Shown here: positions 26,947 through 34,849 of the stretch, in pieces | Numbering within the stretch: position 1 is the stretch's first letter | Layout: every line of letters begins with the position of its first letter | Origin: Hymenobacter guriensis | GTDB taxonomy: Bacteria; Bacteroidota; Bacteroidia; Cytophagales; Hymenobacteraceae | Length of the DNA: 64,000 nucleotides | Direction: 5' to 3' | Assembly (NCBI RefSeq): GCF_015773195.1 | Contig: NZ_JADWYK010000001.1 | Coordinates: 186,001 to 250,000, forward strand | The notes under the pieces: generated by a model | What the model was told of the DNA's origin: nothing | Databases searched by the model: none | What the model saw: the letters and a program-made list of their open reading frames with translations, nothing else | Program-made: the position numbers and the translations under genes

Positions 26947-27300
26947 TCATTTTCCAATTAGAAAAAGCAGTATGCCAGCAATGAAAACGAAGCAACCGTT
27001 CCTCTTTGCTCGGTCTGAGGTCTTAATTCGTTGCGCGTATGCACTTGCCTGGTCTAGAGGTAGAAAGTAGCCGCGCCACGCATTGTCCGGGGATGAAAGC
27101 ACCCATATTTCATTGCAACTACTGCACTGGTAGTAAGCGTCTACTGACTTTAAATCATTTATCATTGGCATTGATACCGGTTTTTCCACCGGCACTAATT
27201 GCCCTGCTGCACGTCTGGCTTCCGATACCTTTTCAAATGATTCAAACTCCTGCCAAGTTTCGAATCTGTCAATGCCTTTCGGAAAGCAGTTTGAACACAT
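26947..27300 (-). CDS. Small CxxC/CxxC protein with C-terminal membrane helix, apparent cargo
   Basis: A 117-residue protein with two Cys pairs, CSNC at residues 2-5 and CSSC near residues 59-62, compatible with a zinc ribbon. A central hydrophilic region has EIWVLSSPDNAWRGYFLP, and a C-terminal hydrophobic tail GCFVFIAGILLFLIG could anchor it in the membrane. I do not recognise the family. It starts 24 bases inside the carA-side repeat, and its stop is 29 bases from the nuclease start on the same strand. It is absent from the equivalent place in the second element, which suggests captured cargo. Confidence 0.65.
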   Translation of the reverse strand: MCSNCFPKGIDRFETWQEFESFEKVSEARRAAGQLVPVEKPVSMPMINDLKSVDAYYQCSSCNEIWVLSSPDNAWRGYFLPLDQASAYAQRIKTSDRAKRNGCFVFIAGILLFLIGK

Positions 27301-27324
27301 CGGATTGTATTAAGAAAACCATTT

Positions 27325-27381
27325 CAACGAAGCGGTAGAGATGCTTCGACTTCGCTGCGCTCCGCTCAGCATGACGTTCTG
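27325..27381. repeat. Terminal inverted repeat of the carAB element (carA side)
   Basis: It begins CAACGAAGCGGTAGAGATGC and ends GCATGACGTTCTG, ending 2 bases from the carA stop codon. Two mismatches against 26565-26621. The pairing continues imperfectly into the CarA C-terminal codons. Confidence 0.85.
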
Positions 27382-27383
27382 GG

Positions 27384-28475
27384 TTATTCCGCCTGAACCT
27401 TTCCCTCTTTATACTCCGCCACCGCCGTCAAAAACTCGTCAAACAGATACTCGGTATCCTCCGGGCCGCCGGCGGCTTCGGGGTGAAACTGGGTGGAGAA
27501 GAAGGGTTTGGTTTTATGCTTGATGCCTTCGCAGGTGCCGTCGTTCAGGTTTTCGAACAGCATGGTCCACTCGGAGGGCAGGGTGGCGGTATCCACCGCG
27601 AAGCCGTGGTTTTGGCTGGTGATAAAGCTGCGCTTGGTGCCCGTGAGCAGGACCGGCTGGTTGTGGCTGCGGTGGCCGTATTTCAGCTTGAAGGTGTCGC
27701 CGCCCGCCGCCAGGCCCATGAGCTGGGAGCCCAGGCAGATGCCGAAAATCGGCTTGTCCTGCCCCAGCGCGGTTTGCAGGTGCTGGATAGTAGCGGTACA
27801 CATCTTCGGGTCGCCGGGGCCGTTGCTCAGGAACAGGCCGTCGTAGTCGAGTTGGGTGAAGTCGTAGTCCCAGGGCACGCGAATCAACTCCACGTCGCGC
27901 TCCAGAAAGCAGCGGATGATGTTGGTCTTGGTGCCGCAATCCACGAGCACGATTTTGTGCTGGCCGTGGCCGTAGTGCTTCACCTCGGCGGGGCTCACCT
28001 GGGCCACCAGGTTTTCCAGGTTAGGGTCGTGCAGGGGCACGTCTTCCTCGGCCACGATTTTGCCCAGCATGGCGCCCTTCTCCCGCAGAATTTTGGTGAG
28101 CATGCGGGTGTCCACGCCGAAGATGCCGGGGATATTGTACTCCTTGAGCCAGTCGCCGAGGCTTTTGGCGGCGTTCCAGTGGCTGTGCTCCTCGGAGTAG
28201 TAGTTCACCACCAAGCCGGCAATGTGAATCTTATCCGACTCAAAAATCCTGGAAATCGACTCGTACAATTCCTCGCCGGGCACGCCGTAGTTGCCTACCA
28301 TGGGGTAAGTCAGCACCAGAATCTGGCCGGCGAAGGACGGGTCCGTCAGGTTTTCGGGGTAGCCGGTCATGGCCGTACTGAATACTACCTCGCCTGCGGA
28401 GGAGGTAAATGCACCGAAAGAAGTACCCTCAATTTCGGTACCGTCTTCGAGGATGAGTTTTACTGTTTGGGACAT
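27384..28475 (-). CDS. carA: Carbamoyl-phosphate synthase, small (glutaminase) subunit
   Basis: A 363-residue enzyme. The N-terminal CPSase domain begins KLILEDGTEIEGTSFGA with GYPENLTDPSFAGQILVLTYP. The class I glutamine amidotransferase domain has the nucleophile in FGICLGSQLMGLA and the His-Glu pair in STQFHPEAAGGPEDTEYL. It delivers ammonia to CarB. Length is normal, but the last codons (VQAE) lie in the weakly matching extension of the element's terminal repeat, so the extreme C-terminus may have been altered by the insertion. A 26-bp inverted repeat pair sits 14 bases upstream of the start. Confidence 0.96.
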   Translation of the reverse strand: MSQTVKLILEDGTEIEGTSFGAFTSSAGEVVFSTAMTGYPENLTDPSFAGQILVLTYPMVGNYGVPGEELYESISRIFESDKIHIAGLVVNYYSEEHSHWNAAKSLGDWLKEYNIPGIFGVDTRMLTKILREKGAMLGKIVAEEDVPLHDPNLENLVAQVSPAEVKHYGHGQHKIVLVDCGTKTNIIRCFLERDVELIRVPWDYDFTQLDYDGLFLSNGPGDPKMCTATIQHLQTALGQDKPIFGICLGSQLMGLAAGGDTFKLKYGHRSHNQPVLLTGTKRSFITSQNHGFAVDTATLPSEWTMLFENLNDGTCEGIKHKTKPFFSTQFHPEAAGGPEDTEYLFDEFLTAVAEYKEGKVQAE

Positions 28476-28488
28476 CTATCGTTCTGAT

Positions 28489-28596
28489 TGTAGAGCCGCA
28501 GTAGTTTGCGTCTCAATCGTTGCTGACGTTATTATTTACCGGGGCTTTCTGGTGCCCGCTGTTCCATGAAGAGACGCAAACTAGTGCGGCTCTACA
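28489..28596. repeat. 26-bp inverted repeat upstream of carA
   Basis: Arms 28489-28514 and 28571-28596 (TGTAGAGCCGCA-x-TAGTTT then GCGTCTC) match in reverse complement with one difference, around a 56-base centre. It looks like a small non-coding interspersed element placed in the carA leader. The rest of the gap, to 28753, holds nothing else I can name. Confidence 0.75.
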
Positions 28597-28753
28597 TCTT
28601 GTTAGACCGTGTCTAAAAATGCTAAAACGCTCATGTACTAGCTGGTGGCTACTTATTGAAGCATGCTGTTCTTTTTTAGCTTCCTTGTTTTTCGAATAGG
28701 TTCCACAAATGGCACCGGCGAGGTTTGGTTTTGGGCAATGGCAGGCATGGCTT

Positions 28754-30004
28754 CTAAATGGCATCCAGCCCCGGCAAGCCGAGCAACGCCGCCACCCGGC
28801 GCGCCACGGTTTTGACGCTGGCGACATCCGGACCGGTGATGTTCAGGTGGCCCATTTTGCGGCCGGCGCGCGCTTCCGCCTTGCCATACAGGTGCAGGTG
28901 CGTACCCGGTAGGCTTAGCACGGCGGGCCAGTTCGGTTCCCGCCGCTCGCCGCTGGCGTCAAGCCATACATCCCCCAGCAGATTGAGCATGATGGCCGGG
29001 GAATGCTGGCGCGGCTGTGGCAAGGGCAAGCCTGCCATGGCATGTACCTGCAGGTCGAATTGCGACGCGTTGCAGGCGTCCAGGGTATAGTGGCCGCTGT
29101 TGTGCGGGCGCGGGGCCATTTCATTCACTACCAGGCCGCCATGCGCACTGCCATCAGCCACCACAAAAAACTCCACGCACAACACCCCCACGTAGCCGAT
29201 GTACCCGGCAATGGAAACGGCCGCGGCGCGGGCCTGCTCGGCCAGGGCGGGGGGTAATGCCCCTTCATAGGCGTGCGTCACGGCCAGAATGCCGGCCACG
29301 TGCACGTTGCGCTGCGGTACGAAGCTCACCACCTGCCCGTCCCAGCCGCGCGCCACCAGCACTGAGCACTCGGCCGTGAGCGGCAGCATTTTTTCCAGCA
29401 CGCAGGCGACGCCCCCCAGTTCCGCCCAAGCGGCGGTCAGTGCCGCGGCCGTCCGGACGCGAATCTGCCCCTTGCCGTCGTAGCCCAGGCGCGCCGTTTT
29501 CAGGATACCGGGCAGCAGGTCCGCCCGCTCGGCCGCCACGACCCGCAGCTCGTCGGGTGTGGTAATTACCGCGTAGGGCGCGCACATCACCCCCGACACG
29601 GCCGCGCAGGCCGTAAAGTGAGCTTTTTCTTCAATGCGGTCCTGGGCAATGCCCACCGCAGCCGCGGCCGGAGCCACGTGTCGGGCCTGGGCCAGCGCGT
29701 GCAGCACTTCGGCGGGCACGTTTTCAAACTCGGTGGTGATGGCCTGGCACAGGTCAGCCAGTTGCGCCAACCCGGTCGGGTCGTTGTAGGCGGTCCGGAT
29801 GTGGTGGTGGCTCACCAGCCCGGCCGGGCTTTGCGGGTCGGGCTCCAGCACGGCGGTGCGGTAACCCAGGCGCTGAGCGGCGTGCACAAACATGCGGCCC
29901 AACTGGCCACCGCCCAGCACCCCCAGCGTGGCCGGCCGGCCCGCGGCATCCGTCTGGTCCGGGAAGACCGGAAGCCCGATTACAGCGTGCGTGTCGTCGC
30001 TCAT
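28754..30004 (-). CDS. purK: N5-carboxyaminoimidazole ribonucleotide synthase PurK, betaproteobacterial-like
   Basis: A 416-residue ATP-grasp enzyme converting AIR, bicarbonate and ATP to N5-CAIR. Marks are [33 protein letters not shown] and [14 protein letters not shown]. It is longer than a typical PurK of about 380, owing to a 25-residue N-terminal extension and insertions. The wording around [20 protein letters not shown] and IAQDRIEEK recalls Burkholderiales enzymes more than Bacteroidota ones, suggesting horizontal transfer with purE. Its start ATG shares four bases with the purE stop (ATGA), so the two are translationally coupled. They sit within the arginine gene block without a functional link. 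Confidence 0.93.
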   Translation of the reverse strand: MSDDTHAVIGLPVFPDQTDAAGRPATLGVLGGGQLGRMFVHAAQRLGYRTAVLEPDPQSPAGLVSHHHIRTAYNDPTGLAQLADLCQAITTEFENVPAEVLHALAQARHVAPAAAAVGIAQDRIEEKAHFTACAAVSGVMCAPYAVITTPDELRVVAAERADLLPGILKTARLGYDGKGQIRVRTAAALTAAWAELGGVACVLEKMLPLTAECSVLVARGWDGQVVSFVPQRNVHVAGILAVTHAYEGALPPALAEQARAAAVSIAGYIGYVGVLCVEFFVVADGSAHGGLVVNEMAPRPHNSGHYTLDACNASQFDLQVHAMAGLPLPQPRQHSPAIMLNLLGDVWLDASGERREPNWPAVLSLPGTHLHLYGKAEARAGRKMGHLNITGPDVASVKTVARRVAALLGLPGLDAI

Positions 30005-30522
30005 ACCGGCAGCTTCATGGCCCGGGCCGCTTCAGTTTGTTCGGCCCGGAAGGTGTGCAGTTGGGCAGCCAGGCGGGCATCGTGGAGGGCCAGCATGCTT
30101 ATGGCAAACAGTGCCGCGTTGGCCGCCCCCGCGTCGCCGATGGCAAACGTGGCCACGGGCACCCCTTTGGGCATCTGCACGATGCTGTGCAGCGAATCGA
30201 CCCCCTGCAGATGGCGGCTGGCCACGGGCACGCCCAGCACGGGTACCATGGTTTTGGCCGCCAGCATCCCCGGCAAGTGAGCCGCGCCACCCGCACCGGC
30301 AATGATGACCTGCAAGCCCCGCGGACCAGCCTGTTCGGCGTAGGCAAACAAGTCATCGGGCATGCGGTGGGCCGATACTACGCGGGCCTCGTGGGGTATG
30401 TCAAACTGCGTGAGCAGCTGCACGGCGTGCTTCATGGTTTCCCAGTCGCTGCTGGAACCCATGACGACGCCCACCAGGGGCTTGTCGGGAGCGGAGGTAT
30501 CAGAGGGGGGCAGGGTACTCAT
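30001..30522 (-). CDS. purE: N5-carboxyaminoimidazole ribonucleotide mutase PurE
   Basis: A 173-residue class I PurE that converts N5-CAIR to CAIR. Marks are [22 protein letters not shown] with the key His, [35 protein letters not shown] and [10 protein letters not shown]. The ATG at 30522 gives the usual N-terminal length; the open frame extends to 30564 with non-conserved residues. The stop overlaps the purK start by four bases. The long C-terminal tail ([16 protein letters not shown]) and loop residues look betaproteobacterial. A candidate small-RNA unit and a decayed repeat lie in the upstream gap. Confidence 0.94.
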   Translation of the reverse strand: MSTLPPSDTSAPDKPLVGVVMGSSSDWETMKHAVQLLTQFDIPHEARVVSAHRMPDDLFAYAEQAGPRGLQVIIAGAGGAAHLPGMLAAKTMVPVLGVPVASRHLQGVDSLHSIVQMPKGVPVATFAIGDAGAANAALFAISMLALHDARLAAQLHTFRAEQTEAARAMKLPV

Positions 30523-30616
30523 GTATAAAGCTTGGCAGGGAACAGGGTATTCCCAGGTGGTCAAAAGATGTGGTTTCAGGCCTGGAACTACGTTCGGACA
30601 GCGTAGTCCTTTGGGT

Positions 30617-30707
30617 CGTTATGCTGAGCTTGCTCAAGTATTCGTACTGCTTGTGCTGCTTCATTTGGGTTCTGGCAACGAAGCGGGAGAGATGCTTCGG
30701 CAAGCGG
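30617..30707. repeat. Decayed copy of the GTCATGCTGAGC hairpin repeat
   Basis: Bases 30617-30650 (GTTATGCTGAGCTTGC core) and 30677-30707 (GGAGAGATGCTTCGGCAAGC core) correspond to the two arms of the intact hairpin at 32511-32596, but with several mismatches in the left arm. It sits upstream of purE. Confidence 0.6.
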
Positions 30708-30783
30708 ACGCCAGATAAAGCACGACGGAGCAGGGACGCAACAGGCCAGGACAGTGGATTAGCCGACGGGCACAGTGAGCATA

Positions 30784-30955
30784 AAAAAACCGTTTCGAAA
30801 TCCGAAACGGTGGAGGGGAAATACCCAGAAAAAACAACCAAAACGCCAGAGGCAAAATCAGGAAAACCGATGGTCTTGAAGACCTTGCGGCCCACTCGCG
30901 GTTCCTCGTCGACCAAGGTTCCGCGCTTCATCAACAAGTTGTCTGCTTGAAGCAT
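30784..30955 (-). ncRNA. Candidate small RNA with own promoter and terminator
   Basis: A minus-strand unit of about 170 bases. The promoter at 30960-30989 lies directly upstream. A strong Rho-independent terminator closes it: CCGTTTCG at 30803-30810 and its mate at 30790-30797 with a 5-base loop, then seven T on the minus strand. Internal pairings include CGCGGAACCT with AGGAACCGCG and GGTCTTC-AAGACC. The only frame on this strand runs through the terminator without a stop, so a coding role is unlikely, although a leader peptide starting near 30953 cannot be excluded. I do not match it to a known RNA family. The rest of the gap, 30990-31284, shows nothing. Confidence 0.5.
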
Positions 30956-30959
30956 GCTG

Positions 30960-30989
30960 CAAAGCTACGGTATTGTTACGTTCGGCAAC
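30960..30989 (-). promoter_or_regulatory. Minus-strand Bacteroidota-type promoter
   Basis: Reading the minus strand, GTTG at 30989-30986 is followed after 18 bases by TAGCTTTG at 30967-30960, a full match to TAnnTTTG. It faces the candidate small RNA. Confidence 0.6.
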
Positions 30990-31284
30990 ATACCGGCGAG
31001 GCTATTTTTTTCGCCCAGCTTTGCTCAACTTGTCCTGCTATCCTGTCTGGCTAAATGCGTTGCTTTTTCTTCGGTATTCCCCACCGGTGTTTCGGCAATC
31101 TGGCGGCCGGGCCAATCGGCGCGGCCGCTCCGGATTAGTCCACCTGGCAGGGTACTTCTTGTCGTATGCCTCACCTCCTGGCTCCCTTCTGCTGCCAAAT
31201 GGGAACTGGCTGCTGGTGTTTAGGTCGGAAAGTCAGGGCCTCCTAAGTGAAAGCGTGAGCTGGAAACCACTTTTTCAGCGGTAG

Positions 31285-32445
31285 CTACCCGACTGCTTTG
31301 GCCAGTTGGCCAGGGGCCGAGACGGCCACTAGCGCATACAGCGCCTGCAAAAACCGGTCAACCTCCGCCCTGGTGATATTCAATGGGGGCAGCAGGCGGA
31401 GCACCGTTGGGTCGGAGGCGTTGCCTACGAAGATGTGGAAATCCGAAAGCAGCTTGTCGCGCACGTCTTTGATGGGGAAGTCGTACTTAATGCCCACCAT
31501 CAGGCCCCGGCCGCGGATTTCCTCGGCCCCGGCGTTGGCTTGCAGCTCCTGCCGCAGGTAAGCGCCCAGCTCGGCAGCATGAGTCAGCAAATCTTCCTGC
31601 TCAATAACTTCCAGCACCGCCAGAGCAGCAGCGCAGGCCAGGTGGTTGCCGCCGAACGTAGTGCCCAGCAGACCATACGACGCTTTTAGCTCCGGCGCAA
31701 TCAGGATGCCGCCGATGGGGAAGCCGTTGCCCATGCCTTTTGCCACCGAAATAACATCGGGCCGGATGCCGGCATGCTGATGGGCGAAGAACTTACCGCT
31801 ACGGCCGTAGCCGCTCTGCACCTCGTCGGCAATCAGCAGCGCACCGTATTGTTTGCACAGCGTGGCCAGCCCCTGCAGGAACTCATCAGATGGCATGATG
31901 ATGCCGCCCACGCCCTGGATGGGCTCGATAATGGCCGCGCACACGTCGCCACCTTGCAAGACCTGCTCTACTGCCGCCAAGTCGTATTCCACGAAGGAAA
32001 TGGCGTGGTCGGCGTTAAAGGGCGCTACAATTTTTGGATTGTCAGTAGCGGCTACCGCGCCGGATGTCCGACCGTGGAAAGCGCCTTTGAAGGCCAACAC
32101 GCGCTTTTTGCCAGTATGGAAGGAGGCCAGCTTCAACGCATTCTCATTGGCCTCGGCCCCGGAGTTACACAGAAACAACGAGTAGTCCTCATACCCCGAC
32201 ACTTGGCCCAACTTGTGCGCCAGCTCCTGCTGAATCGGAATCTGCACCGAGTTGGAGTAGAAGCCGATGTTCTGCAGCTGCTCGGTGAGGCGCTGCACGT
32301 AATGCGGGTGGCTGTGGCCGATGGAAATAACGGCGTGGCCGCCGTAGAAATCCAGGTATTCCTGGCCCTTGTCGTCCCAGAGTTTCGCCCCTAGCGCCTT
32401 TACCGGCGTGATGTTGACGAGCGGATATACGTTGAAAAGCTCCAT
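31285..32445 (-). CDS. argD: Acetylornithine (or succinylornithine) aminotransferase
   Basis: A 386-residue class III PLP aminotransferase. Marks are VNITPVKALGAKLWDDKGQEYLDFYGGHAV, LFLCNSGAEANENALKLA, KGAFHGRTSGA, IIEPIQGVGG, LLIADEVQSGYGRSG and the PLP lysine in SVAKGMGNGFPIGG, with TTFGGNHLACAAALAV after it. It transaminates N-acyl-glutamate semialdehyde to N-acyl-ornithine, the substrate of argF'. The gene is shorter than the dedicated ornithine-oxo-acid enzyme and lies in an arg block, which settles the assignment. It is last in the minus-strand argG-argC-argD run. A gene-less hairpin element separates it from argC. Confidence 0.93.
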   Translation of the reverse strand: MELFNVYPLVNITPVKALGAKLWDDKGQEYLDFYGGHAVISIGHSHPHYVQRLTEQLQNIGFYSNSVQIPIQQELAHKLGQVSGYEDYSLFLCNSGAEANENALKLASFHTGKKRVLAFKGAFHGRTSGAVAATDNPKIVAPFNADHAISFVEYDLAAVEQVLQGGDVCAAIIEPIQGVGGIIMPSDEFLQGLATLCKQYGALLIADEVQSGYGRSGKFFAHQHAGIRPDVISVAKGMGNGFPIGGILIAPELKASYGLLGTTFGGNHLACAAALAVLEVIEQEDLLTHAAELGAYLRQELQANAGAEEIRGRGLMVGIKYDFPIKDVRDKLLSDFHIFVGNASDPTVLRLLPPLNITRAEVDRFLQALYALVAVSAPGQLAKAVG

Positions 32446-32510
32446 GATATGGAAGTGAGAGCTGAGAAGTTAGAACGTAGAAGCAAGCCTTATGAACATC
32501 CAACGCGGAC

Positions 32511-32596
32511 GTCATGCTGAGCTTGCCGAAGCATCTCTACCGAACGATTTTTCACCTGACGAAGCGGTAGAGATGCTTCGGCAAGCTCAGCATGAC
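32511..32596. repeat. 86-bp hairpin element (non-autonomous relative of the GIY-YIG elements)
   Basis: Arms 32511-32542 and 32565-32596 are exact 32-bp reverse complements (GTCATGCTGAGCTTGCCGAA then GCATCTCTACCG) around a 22-base centre. The core matches the terminal repeats of the element at 26565-27381. It begins 15 bases after the argC stop and lies between argC and argD. There is no T run, so it is not a plain terminator. Confidence 0.85.
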
Positions 32597-32611
32597 AGTT
32601 CTGATATTGTA

Positions 32612-33592
32612 TCAGAACAGCCCCGCTTTTAATCCTAATCCCATCGTTTCCGGCAGGCCAAACAGCAGGTTCATGTTCTGCACGGCCTGGCCGGAAGCGC
32701 CCTTCACTAGGTTGTCGATAACCGAAGTGATGAGCAGCTGCTTGCCGAATTTCTGCACGTGCAGCAGACACTTATTGGTGTTTACTACCTGCTTGAGGTG
32801 AATTTCCTTATCCGAAACCGTGGTGAACGGTGCATCGGCGTAGAACTGCTGGTACAGTTCCCGCGCTTCCTCCTGGGTCAGGTCCGACGGCGTGTAGACG
32901 CTGGCGAAGATGCCCCGCGAGAAGTTGCCGCGGTAGGGGAGGAAGTGAATATCAACATCCAGTTCGTGCTGCAACTGTGCTAGGCTCTCCCCGATTTCGC
33001 CGAGGTGCTGGTGGGTGAAGGGCTTGTAGATGGACACATTATTAGTGCGCCACGAGAAGTGTACGGTTTCCGAGAGGCTTTGCCCCGCGCCCGTACTACC
33101 CGTAATGGCCGACACGTGCACATCGTCCGTCAGCTTGCCGGCCTGCGCCAGCGGCAGCAGCGCCAGCTGAATAGCCGTGGCGAAGCAGCCGGGGTTGGCA
33201 ATGCTCTGGGCCTGCTGGATGCGACTCCGGTTCAGCTCCGGCAGCCCGTACACAAACTCGCGGCTTTGAAACTCCGCGTCGGCTTCCAGGCGGAAGTCGT
33301 TGCTCAGGTCGATGATGTGGGTTGTTTCGGGCAGTTCGTGCTGGGTTAGCCACGCCTTGGAGTTGCCGTGGCCCAGGCACAGAAACACTACGTCTTCATC
33401 ACCAGCCAGCTCCGAGGTAAACACCAAGCCTGTCTCGCCCACCAAGTCGTCGTGAACCTGATAGACGGGGTTGCCGGCGTTGGAAGAGCTGACGATGGCG
33501 CCCAGTTCCGCGTACTTGTGGTGCAGCAGAATGCGGATCAGCTCCCCGGCTGTGTAGCCGGCCCCGCCGACGATGCCAACCTTAATTTTCAT
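32612..33592 (-). CDS. argC: N-acetyl-gamma-glutamyl-phosphate reductase
   Basis: A 326-residue NADPH-dependent reductase of the arginine pathway. The N-terminal Rossmann motif is VGIVGGAGYTAGELIRILLHH and the catalytic Cys is in NPGCFATAIQLAL; ITGSTGAGQSLSE and the C-terminal dimer region are complete. It reduces the acyl-glutamyl phosphate made by ArgB to the semialdehyde used by ArgD. I place the start at 33592, where MKIKVGIVGG begins. The frame to 33670 is non-conserved. The start overlaps the end of argG by 11 bases, indicating translational coupling. Confidence 0.95.
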   Translation of the reverse strand: MKIKVGIVGGAGYTAGELIRILLHHKYAELGAIVSSSNAGNPVYQVHDDLVGETGLVFTSELAGDEDVVFLCLGHGNSKAWLTQHELPETTHIIDLSNDFRLEADAEFQSREFVYGLPELNRSRIQQAQSIANPGCFATAIQLALLPLAQAGKLTDDVHVSAITGSTGAGQSLSETVHFSWRTNNVSIYKPFTHQHLGEIGESLAQLQHELDVDIHFLPYRGNFSRGIFASVYTPSDLTQEEARELYQQFYADAPFTTVSDKEIHLKQVVNTNKCLLHVQKFGKQLLITSVIDNLVKGASGQAVQNMNLLFGLPETMGLGLKAGLF

Positions 33593-34775
33593 CGTTGAAC
33601 GAGCCGTGAATCCGCAGCTGGTTGCTGAAGATCTTGATGAAGCCTTTCGCGTCGCGCGAGTCCCAGGCATTGTTTTCCTCGCCGTAGGTGGCCACCTTCG
33701 ACTGCATCATGTCGAAGTCCGACTCAATGCCCACCAATTCGAATTGATAAGGCTTCAGCGTCACGTATACTGTGCCCGACACGCGTGCCTGCGACGACTC
33801 CAGGAAAGCCTCCATATCGCGCATCACCGGGTCGAGGTACTGAGCCTCGTGCAGCAGTGTGCCGTACCAGTTGGCTATGTAGTCTTTGTGTAGCAGCTGC
33901 CAGCGCGAGGAAACGTGCTTTTCCAGCAAGTGGTGGCCTTTGATGAGGATCAGGGGCGCGGGTGCCTCGAAGCCCACGCGGCCCTTGATACCCAGAATCG
34001 TGTCCCCCACATGGGTGTCGCGCCCGATGGCGTACTGACCGGCCAGCTCATTGAGGGCGATAATCAGGTCCACCGGATTCATTTGCTGGCCATTCAGGGC
34101 CACCGGCTCGCCTTCCTCAAAGGTGATGCTGATTTCCTGGGGCTCGGTTTTGGTGAGCTGGGTGGGCCAGGCCGATTCCGGCAAACCCTGGCGCGAAGTC
34201 AGCGTTTCTACCCCGCCCACGCTGGTGCCCCAAATGCCCTTGTTGATAGAGTACTTGGCTTTTTCCCAGCTCATTTCTACCCCGTTAGCTTGCAGGTACT
34301 CAATCTCCTGCTGGCGCGAGAGGCCCAGGTCGCGGATGGGCGTAATGATTTCCGTGTCGGGCGAAATCACCGAAAACGCCACATCGAAACGTACCTGGTC
34401 GTTACCGGCCCCGGTGCTGCCGTGGGCAATGTAGTCGGCCTTGTTTTCACGGGCATACTCGGCCAGGGCCAGGCTCTGAAACATGCGCTCGGCACTCACG
34501 CTCAACGGGTACGTATCATTCTTCAGAATATTTCCCGCCAGCAGGTAGCGCAGGCACTCCTGGTAGAACCGCTCGGTTACGTCGATTACCTCGTGGCGCT
34601 TGGAGCCCATTTCGTAGGCGCGCTTTTCGATGCCGGCCAACTCTTCCTGCGAGAACCCGCCAGAGTTGACGATGACCGTGTGGACTTCCAGGCCCAACTC
34701 TTTCGTCAGATACACAACGCAATAGGACGTATCCAAACCGCCGCTGTAGGCCAGAACTACCTTTTTTTGAGACAT
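33582..34775 (-). CDS. argG: Argininosuccinate synthase
   Basis: A 397-residue ATP-dependent ligase that joins citrulline and aspartate. The N-terminal PP-loop is VVLAYSGGLDTSYC. It continues with IAHGSTGAGNDQVRF, TPIRDLGLSRQQEIEYL, KAKYSINKGIWGTSVGG and the C-terminal fold. The ATG at 34775 gives the standard N-terminus; upstream frame to 34847 is not conserved. It overlaps argC by 11 bases and follows the GNAT gene after 74 bases, so GNAT-argG-argC-(repeat)-argD is likely one transcript. In Bacteroidota with N-acyl-citrulline the deacylase ArgE acts before this step. Confidence 0.96.
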   Translation of the reverse strand: MSQKKVVLAYSGGLDTSYCVVYLTKELGLEVHTVIVNSGGFSQEELAGIEKRAYEMGSKRHEVIDVTERFYQECLRYLLAGNILKNDTYPLSVSAERMFQSLALAEYARENKADYIAHGSTGAGNDQVRFDVAFSVISPDTEIITPIRDLGLSRQQEIEYLQANGVEMSWEKAKYSINKGIWGTSVGGVETLTSRQGLPESAWPTQLTKTEPQEISITFEEGEPVALNGQQMNPVDLIIALNELAGQYAIGRDTHVGDTILGIKGRVGFEAPAPLILIKGHHLLEKHVSSRWQLLHKDYIANWYGTLLHEAQYLDPVMRDMEAFLESSQARVSGTVYVTLKPYQFELVGIESDFDMMQSKVATYGEENNAWDSRDAKGFIKIFSNQLRIHGSFNDEN

Positions 34776-34849
34776 GAGAAAATGAGAAGTGAGAAATGCG
34801 AAAAGAACGGTGAGGCGGTAGCTTGCCCTGTTATACAGAGCGCGCACTG

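Larger units (their letters stand above)
26565..27381 (-). mobile_element. 817-bp repeat-bounded element with GIY-YIG nuclease and cargo, inserted between carA and carB
   Basis: Terminal inverted repeats of 57 bp at 26565-26621 and 27325-27381 differ at only two positions. Inside, on the minus strand and codirectional with carAB, lie a small CxxC/CxxC protein gene and a GIY-YIG nuclease gene whose stop is 5 bases from the inner repeat edge. There is no transposase. The outer end starts 2 bases after the carA stop and the other end is 40 bases before carB. Similarity between the flanks continues weakly past the 57 bp into the last codons of carA. The element at 59156-59576 has the same design without cargo. 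No target duplication is obvious. Confidence 0.75.

Noticed and set aside
26565..27381. Ordinary insertion sequence in carAB
   Set aside because: No transposase and no clear target duplication; the only DNA enzyme is a GIY-YIG nuclease.
30570..30950. Plus-strand ORF of 126 codons in the purE-argD gap
   Set aside because: It runs through a decayed repeat and a strong minus-strand terminator, with no family pattern.
32511..32596. Plain Rho-independent terminator after argC
   Set aside because: The 32-bp arms lack a following T run on either strand and share their core with other repeats.
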